A stretch of DNA of 5,797 nucleotides, from the NCBI GenBank assembly GCA_022566975.1, contig JADFHV010000139.1:304-6100 (forward strand), given 5' to 3'. How positions within the stretch are numbered: position 1 is the stretch's first letter; every line of letters begins with the position of its first letter. Below, one piece after another: positions 1 to 3,545 of this stretch. The stretch is from Chloroflexota bacterium. GTDB taxonomy: Bacteria > Chloroflexota > Dehalococcoidia > SAR202 > UBA11138. The translations under genes were made by a program, and so were the position numbers. The notes beneath the pieces were generated by a model, which had not been told where the DNA came from, made no database searches, and saw nothing but the letters and a program-made list of their open reading frames with translations.

Positions 1-163
1 GAAGCCCCCTGCGGGTACTCTCGTCCAGCTTGTGGGACCTCAGGTGCTCCGTAAGCTCGAGGATGCGAGCCGTCAGTAGCGCGACTTGGATCTCGGTTGA
101 GCCTGTATCCTTCTCGTGGGTCTTATACTCGTCTATAACGGCTTGGCTGTCGGCCTTGTCCAA
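1..163 (-). CDS. rpsO: 30S ribosomal protein S15, N-terminal 54 residues (3' end cut by window edge)
   Basis: S15 is a primary 16S rRNA-binding protein of the small subunit that nucleates assembly of the platform. The minus-strand translation contains the family signature [16 protein letters not shown] (residues 19-34), followed by [18 protein letters not shown] (residues 37-54). This matches the first three helices of bacterial S15, which is normally about 89 residues, so roughly the last 35 lie beyond position 1. The start is TTG (163-161). An in-frame TGA lies directly upstream (166-164), no other start codon gives a family-like N-terminus, and GGGAG sits 6 nt upstream. The loop that normally reads DHHSRRGL is DESTRRGL here. 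In many bacteria pnp follows rpsO, so it may lie just outside the left edge (inference). Identity is near certain. Confidence 0.95.
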   Translation of the reverse strand, partial: MDKADSQAVIDEYKTHEKDTGSTEIQVALLTARILELTEHLRSHKLDESTRRGL

Positions 164-266
164 TCAGTTCTCCCGGACGCTACCGTCGTTCCCGGTGGTT
201 ATTACCACCAAATGTTTCCAATGGTTCTAACCATCAATACTATCACGAGGGCCGTCGGGGCCGCAA
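164..266 (-). promoter_or_regulatory. Candidate rpsO promoter and structured leader
   Basis: Reading the minus strand, TTGCGG (266-261) and TAGTAT (242-237) are separated by 18 nt. A TG dinucleotide one base before the -10 element gives an extended -10 pattern. Transcription would begin near 230, giving a leader of about 65 nt. The leader contains three short hairpins: GGTT/AACC around 234-221, GGTGGT-AATA-ACCACC (209-194), and GACG-GTAG-CGTC (187-176), the last directly before the Shine-Dalgarno site. S15 represses its own translation through leader RNA structure in several bacteria, so a regulatory role is reasonable. The -10 matches the consensus at only 4 of 6 positions and the -35 at 3 of 6, so this is a candidate only. 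Confidence 0.35.
170..174 (-). promoter_or_regulatory. Shine-Dalgarno site fixing the TTG start of rpsO
   Basis: GGGAG on the minus strand lies 6 nt before the TTG codon. The in-frame TGA between them excludes any earlier start, so this site and the stop together decide the rpsO start. Confidence 0.7.
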
Positions 267-406
267 TCGGCACCGGCGCCTACACAGCCTATCCGCTCGC
301 ATCTCCTCGGGCTCACCGTCCTCGGCGTTAGCTTTTGAGTGGGTCCGGCCTTTGTTGATTTCCTCGAAGCCATGGTGTCTTTCCCACCCACCCGCCCAGA
401 ACGTTG

Positions 407-462
407 TTGGGGTCACCCCCAAACCCCGCGTAAGAGGGGGCTGCCCCCTCTTACGAATCTCC
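407..462. repeat. Intergenic hairpin repeat, copy A
   Basis: The element has two modules. The head is a short palindrome, TTGGGGT-C-ACCCCCAA (407-422), followed by ACCCC. The second is a hairpin with a 12-bp perfect stem, CGTAAGAGGGGG (429-440), paired with 444-455 around the 3-nt loop CTG. A short AATCTCC tail follows. The same architecture recurs at 1627-1686 with a different stem sequence. It lies about 70 nt past the stop of the alpha/beta hydrolase. No T-run follows the stem on either strand, so it is not a classical intrinsic terminator. The rest of the 164-532 gap holds the rpsO promoter candidate and no convincing gene. Confidence 0.7.
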
Positions 463-532
463 GGGCCAACAGGAAGGCAGTGGGGTGACGGGGTCTCCAA
501 GGCCGGGTCTGACTTGACGGCGGGTGTTGCAG

Positions 533-1450
533 CTATGTCAGCGATGCCAGGAACTCGGCGACGGCGTTGGCGAATCCAGCCGGTCGATCGCCGGGTACCA
601 GGTGTCCGGCGCCTTCTACCGTTGCCAGAGTGCCGTTGGGCATGCGGCGGTGCATCTCCTCGGCCGTCTGCGAGGCGATGAGGTCGCTCTTGGAGCCCCG
701 CACCACCAGTGTAGGGGGTTTCAGGCCCTCCACGTAGCCCCAGAGCCGATCGGTGAGGCCGGGGTCCGACTGCCACCGCCTGTCCGAGGACCGGAGGAGC
801 TTGTCGTACTTCCACGTCCACTTGCCGTTGGGGAGCTGCTTCAGGTTGTGTATGATGCTACCCCGGACCTGCTGGGCCGACCGGCGGGGGTTGTATTTCA
901 GCACCCTCTCCACGAACTCATCCACGGAGTCCAGCTCGTCCTCCTGCTGCACGAAGCGTCTGATGTTCTCCCCGCCGGCGCGCAGGGTCTCCGGCGCCGC
1001 GTCCACGATGGCGACCGCCTTCACCCTTTCCGGGTGATGGGCGGCGTAGGTGAGCGCGTTTCTCCCACCCATGGACAGCCCGATGAGTACGAAGTTCTCC
1101 AGGCCGATGGCCTGGACGAAGGCATGGGTGTCTTTCTGATGGGCCTCAGGCGAGTAGTCGCCGTCCGGAGCCCAGTCGGTGTCCCCGTGGCCTCGCTGGT
1201 CCAACGCGATGACGCGGAACCTGTCCGAGAACGTCAGCGCGATGAAGTCCCACGAGTGGCAGGTCTGGGCGAAGCCGTGCAGCAGCAGCATGGGAGTGTT
1301 GTCCGGACCACCCCAGTCCAGGTAGTGAAACCGGAGGCCGTTTGCCGAAGCGTACCGGTCCTGAGGCTCCACCTCTTCTTCGAAGGGGACTCCCATGGCC
1401 CGCGCCGCGTCGTAAAGCGAGAGCCCCTGTTGGTCTGATTCGGAAGTCAC
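533..1450 (-). CDS. Alpha/beta-fold hydrolase
   Basis: A complete 305-residue protein of the alpha/beta hydrolase superfamily, probably a cytosolic serine hydrolase (esterase, C-C bond hydrolase or epoxide-hydrolase-like); no signal peptide is visible. The oxyanion motif LLLHGF is at residues 55-60, DQRGHGDTDW at 84-93, the nucleophile elbow GLSMGG at 124-129 with Ser126, the acid Asp256 in RGSKSD, and the general base His283 in GAGHLVPGDRP. A lid or cap region of about 80 residues lies between strand 6 and the acid (roughly 155-240). The nucleophile is Ser, so this is not a haloalkane dehalogenase or classical epoxide hydrolase, both of which use Asp. The GTG start (1450-1448) is supported by GGAGG 8 nt upstream, within a longer AGGTGGAGG. 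It is separated from its neighbours by repeat-filled gaps and is probably its own transcription unit. The substrate cannot be read from the sequence. Confidence 0.93.
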   Translation of the reverse strand: MTSESDQQGLSLYDAARAMGVPFEEEVEPQDRYASANGLRFHYLDWGGPDNTPMLLLHGFAQTCHSWDFIALTFSDRFRVIALDQRGHGDTDWAPDGDYSPEAHQKDTHAFVQAIGLENFVLIGLSMGGRNALTYAAHHPERVKAVAIVDAAPETLRAGGENIRRFVQQEDELDSVDEFVERVLKYNPRRSAQQVRGSIIHNLKQLPNGKWTWKYDKLLRSSDRRWQSDPGLTDRLWGYVEGLKPPTLVVRGSKSDLIASQTAEEMHRRMPNGTLATVEGAGHLVPGDRPAGFANAVAEFLASLT

Positions 1451-1504
1451 TATTCAGTCCTCCACCTAGCTAGTCCCGGGTGTGGCTTGTTTGCCCCACC
1501 CCCG

Positions 1505-1535
1505 TTTGTCTCCCGCGACCCGCGCGGGAGACAAA
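1505..1535. repeat. Perfect 13-bp stem hairpin
   Basis: TTTGTCTCCCGCG (1505-1517) is exactly complementary to CGCGGGAGACAAA (1523-1535) around the 5-nt loop ACCCG. It lies about 55 nt upstream of the hydrolase start. Neither strand has a T-tract after the stem, so it is not a typical intrinsic terminator. It is probably another member of the intergenic hairpin repeats in this gap. Confidence 0.7.
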
Positions 1536-1590
1536 GGTTGCCCCGCCCCATGTCGTCGAACCTATTTCAAAAAACCTCACCCCCTTGGTC

Positions 1591-1615
1591 TCCCTCTCTC
1601 ATGCCAAGAGAGGGA
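1591..1615. repeat. 9-bp stem hairpin in the gap upstream of the hydrolase
   Basis: TCCCTCTCT (1591-1599) pairs perfectly with AGAGAGGGA (1607-1615) around the 7-nt loop CATGCCA. On the minus strand a T6 tract occurs about 15 nt past the stem. That is too far for a standard intrinsic terminator, but it makes weak termination after the amidase gene conceivable. It directly adjoins repeat copy B and may belong to the same composite element. Confidence 0.55.
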
Positions 1616-1626
1616 TAAGAATGAAT

Positions 1627-1686
1627 CTGGGGGTTACCCCCAGGCCCCCACCAGAGTCCCGACTATTCGGGACTCTGGACTCCCCC
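1627..1686. repeat. Intergenic hairpin repeat, copy B
   Basis: The head is a perfect short palindrome, CTGGGGGT-T-ACCCCCAG (1627-1643), followed by GCCCCCA. Next comes a hairpin with a 12-bp perfect stem, CCAGAGTCCCGA (1651-1662), paired with 1667-1678 around the loop CTAT, and then an ACTCCCCC tail. The head matches copy A at 407-428 with only a few transitions, in the same orientation. The stem sequences of the two copies are unrelated, yet each is fully self-complementary. It lies about 60 nt past the amidase stop. The remaining 1687-1745 stretch shows nothing I can support. Confidence 0.7.
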
Positions 1687-1745
1687 ATCAGCTACTTCTG
1701 AAACAAGTTCGTTGTGTGTGCCTACGACTAAAGTGCACGCTGGGA

Positions 1746-3158
1746 TCAGATGGGGGGCCGGCGACCGTGCCAGTCTGTGGCCTGCTCGTAGGCGTGGGCG
1801 ACCCGAAGGACCGTAGCCTCGTCAAAGGGGCGCCCCGCCAGTTGCATGCCTATAGGCATGCCCGCCTGGGAGAACCCGCAAGGCACCGAGACCGTCGGGA
1901 TGCCGCAGATGTTGAACGCGCGCGTGAGCCGCGGCAGCAGGGCCAGGACCGACTCTTCAGTGTCGCCGACTACGACCGTTGTCTGGTCGATTCGCGGCGC
2001 CGTTACGGGCGCCGTGGGCGCCAGCAGGAGGTCGTAGTCCTGCATGGCGTCCGCGACCTGCCTGTTGAAGACGGTCCGGGCCTGCTGCGCCTTGATGTAG
2101 TCGGTGGCCGACGTCAGGGCGCCCTGCTGAAGTCTTCCCCGCACGTCCGTACCGATATCATCCGGTCGCTGCCGCAGGTGCTCCATATGGACCGCCGCGG
2201 CCTCAGCCAGCAGGATGGTGCTCGAGATAGGGATCGTGTGCTCTAATACCGGGATGGACACCTGGTCGACTGAAGCGCCCAGGCCCTCCAGCACCCGCGC
2301 CGCCTTCGACACAGCCCGCTCCACCTCGGCGTCGACCACATCGAAGAAGTACTCCTTCGGGACGCCGATGCGGACGCCTCTCACACCTTCGTCGAGGGAG
2401 GCCGTGTAGTCCTCGGTGGGCCGACTGCTGGATGACGGGTCGCGGGGGTCGTGTCCGGCGATGACGTTGAGAACGAGGGCCGCGTCGCGCACCGTCCGGG
2501 TCATTGGCCCCACCGTGTCCAGGCTGTGGGATAGGGGATATACCCCGTACCGGCTGACTCGTCCGAAAGTGGGTTTGAGGCCGACGATGCCGCAGAGGGT
2601 CGATGGGATGCGGACGGACCCTCCCGTGTCGCTGCCCAGCGCGCCCATGCACTGGCCCGACGCGACGGCCGAGCCCGAGCCGCCGCTGGAACCGCCCGTG
2701 ACGCAGTCGGTGTCCCAGGGGTTGTGAGCGGGTCCGTCGTGCGGGTTGACGCTGGTACCACCCAGGGCGAACTCGTGCATCTGCAGCTTGCCGAGGATGA
2801 TGGCGCCGGCCTCGTTGAAACGCTCGGTAACGGCCGCGTCGGTCCGGGGCACGAAGCCCCTGAGGATCTTGGACCCAACGGTCGTGGGCACACCCTTGAC
2901 GTCGTAGAGGTCCTTGAGGCCGATGGGTATGCCGTGCAGGGGGCCCAGATCCTGGCCTGAGAGGACCGCCTTCTCCGCCCGCTTGGCTGCGGCTATTGAC
3001 TCGTCCCTGAGCAGGGTGATGAAGGAGTTGAGCTGCCTGTCGGTACGCTCGACGCGCTCCAGATGGGCGTCGATTATCTCCACGGGCGACAGCTCCCTGC
3101 CGGCGATGAGTTCGGCAGCCTCCGCGATCGATAGAAAGAAGATGTCCTCGTTTTTCAT
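1746..3158 (-). CDS. Amidase-signature family hydrolase (GatA-like, probably not tRNA amidotransferase)
   Basis: A complete 470-residue member of the amidase signature family, which hydrolyses amide bonds with a Ser-cisSer-Lys triad. The triad is intact: Lys82 in GLKDLYDV, cis-Ser157 in TGGSSGGSGSA, and the nucleophile Ser181 in GSDTGGSVR. The spacings (75 and 24 residues) equal those I recall for GatA and FAAH. The C-terminal GMPIGMQLAGRPFDEATVLR block is typical. Automatic annotation would probably call it GatA. However, it has RIPS rather than the GatA-type RQPA after the nucleophile, LYDVKGVPTTVGSKIL rather than a DNI-type loop, and lacks the YDGVRYG motif after the EA helix; no gatB is in view. 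The ATG start has only a weak Shine-Dalgarno (AGG about 12 nt upstream). It lies 92 nt after the small GatC-like gene, which suggests a two-subunit amidase. The substrate is unknown. Confidence 0.9.
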   Translation of the reverse strand: MKNEDIFFLSIAEAAELIAGRELSPVEIIDAHLERVERTDRQLNSFITLLRDESIAAAKRAEKAVLSGQDLGPLHGIPIGLKDLYDVKGVPTTVGSKILRGFVPRTDAAVTERFNEAGAIILGKLQMHEFALGGTSVNPHDGPAHNPWDTDCVTGGSSGGSGSAVASGQCMGALGSDTGGSVRIPSTLCGIVGLKPTFGRVSRYGVYPLSHSLDTVGPMTRTVRDAALVLNVIAGHDPRDPSSSSRPTEDYTASLDEGVRGVRIGVPKEYFFDVVDAEVERAVSKAARVLEGLGASVDQVSIPVLEHTIPISSTILLAEAAAVHMEHLRQRPDDIGTDVRGRLQQGALTSATDYIKAQQARTVFNRQVADAMQDYDLLLAPTAPVTAPRIDQTTVVVGDTEESVLALLPRLTRAFNICGIPTVSVPCGFSQAGMPIGMQLAGRPFDEATVLRVAHAYEQATDWHGRRPPI

Positions 3159-3190
3159 GTGTTCTGGACCTGCCAGCTATTCGGGCCGGT

Positions 3191-3227
3191 GTCGTGGGAG
3201 GGCGGGTTTGAAACCCGCCCCTACGAC
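3191..3227. repeat. Palindromic repeat with GGGCGGGTTT/AAACCCGCCC core
   Basis: GGGCGGGTTT (3200-3209) and AAACCCGCCC (3211-3220) form a perfect 10-bp stem around a single G, so the real loop would be at least 3 nt. Outer arms GTCGT (3191-3195) and ACGAC (3223-3227) also pair, interrupted by an unequal bulge of 4 nt against 2 nt. I recall near-identical palindromes scattered between genes in Chloroflexota and other uncultured genomes. It sits inside the 92-nt gap between the small subunit and amidase genes, 33 nt before the amidase start, so it would be transcribed in any shared mRNA. Confidence 0.75.
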
Positions 3228-3250
3228 GGTTATCCCGCGCTCGTCACTTG

Positions 3251-3442
3251 CTAGTCACGGTCGACCTTGAACGTGACCGCCGGCTCGATGTCCTGAAGGT
3301 CGAGGGCTTCAAGCCCCTTAAGTCCCTCGACGGACCGCTGGGCCTGGGGGAGCAGCTCGTCCAGCTGCTGATCGGTAAGCTCCAGCCCGGACGCGGCCGC
3401 CATTGCTCTGAGGGTGTCTTTGGTGATCCTCGGCTCCGTCAC
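3251..3442 (-). CDS. GatC/AtzG-like small subunit of an amidase
   Basis: A 63-residue protein resembling the N-terminal two-helix part of GatC. ITKDTLRAMAAASGLELTD (residues 6-24) matches the usual opening, followed by an amphipathic helix and a LEALDLQDIEPAVTF tail (44-58). GatC is normally about 95 residues and continues into a segment that packs against GatB; that part is absent. The short form ending in EPAVTF or EPAPVF is what I recall for AtzG-like proteins that stabilise amidases such as AtzE. The natural partner is the amidase encoded immediately downstream. The GTG start (3442-3440) has a strong GGGAGG 7 nt upstream. The gap of 103 nt to the kinase stop contains no obvious terminator or clear promoter. 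A role in tRNA amidation is not excluded but looks less likely. Confidence 0.8.
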   Translation of the reverse strand: MTEPRITKDTLRAMAAASGLELTDQQLDELLPQAQRSVEGLKGLEALDLQDIEPAVTFKVDRD

Positions 3443-3545
3443 TGTTTAGCCTCCCTCGGTTGGCGCGCCCCACGCCCCCGGTTGTTCCCGGCCGGCCTGC
3501 CGGTGCCAATTGGGTGCAGGTACGCATAGAGTCCTGAAATGCGGG

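Noticed and set aside
221..234. ATGGTTCTAACCAT resembling a tRNA T-arm
   Set aside because: The loop is the wrong size, and there is no acceptor stem or anticodon arm on either strand around it.
227..373. Minus-strand 48-codon reading frame (starts MASRKSTKAG) between the hydrolase and rpsO
   Set aside because: It has no clear Shine-Dalgarno, its third-position GC is close to random and well below the neighbouring genes, it resembles no family I know, and it overlaps the better-supported rpsO promoter candidate.
429..455. Copy A hairpin as an intrinsic terminator for the hydrolase
   Set aside because: The stem is strong, but no T-rich tract follows it on the minus strand. The shared repeat architecture with 1627-1686 explains it better.
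524..1438. Long plus-strand open frame opposite the alpha/beta hydrolase
   Set aside because: It is antisense to a gene with every catalytic motif intact. Long antisense frames are expected in GC-rich coding DNA, and its translation has no recognisable motif.
1844..1861. Perfect 18-bp palindrome GCATGCCTATAGGCATGC
   Set aside because: It lies inside the amidase gene and is explained by the codons of the conserved GMPIGMQ motif, so a regulatory role is not needed.
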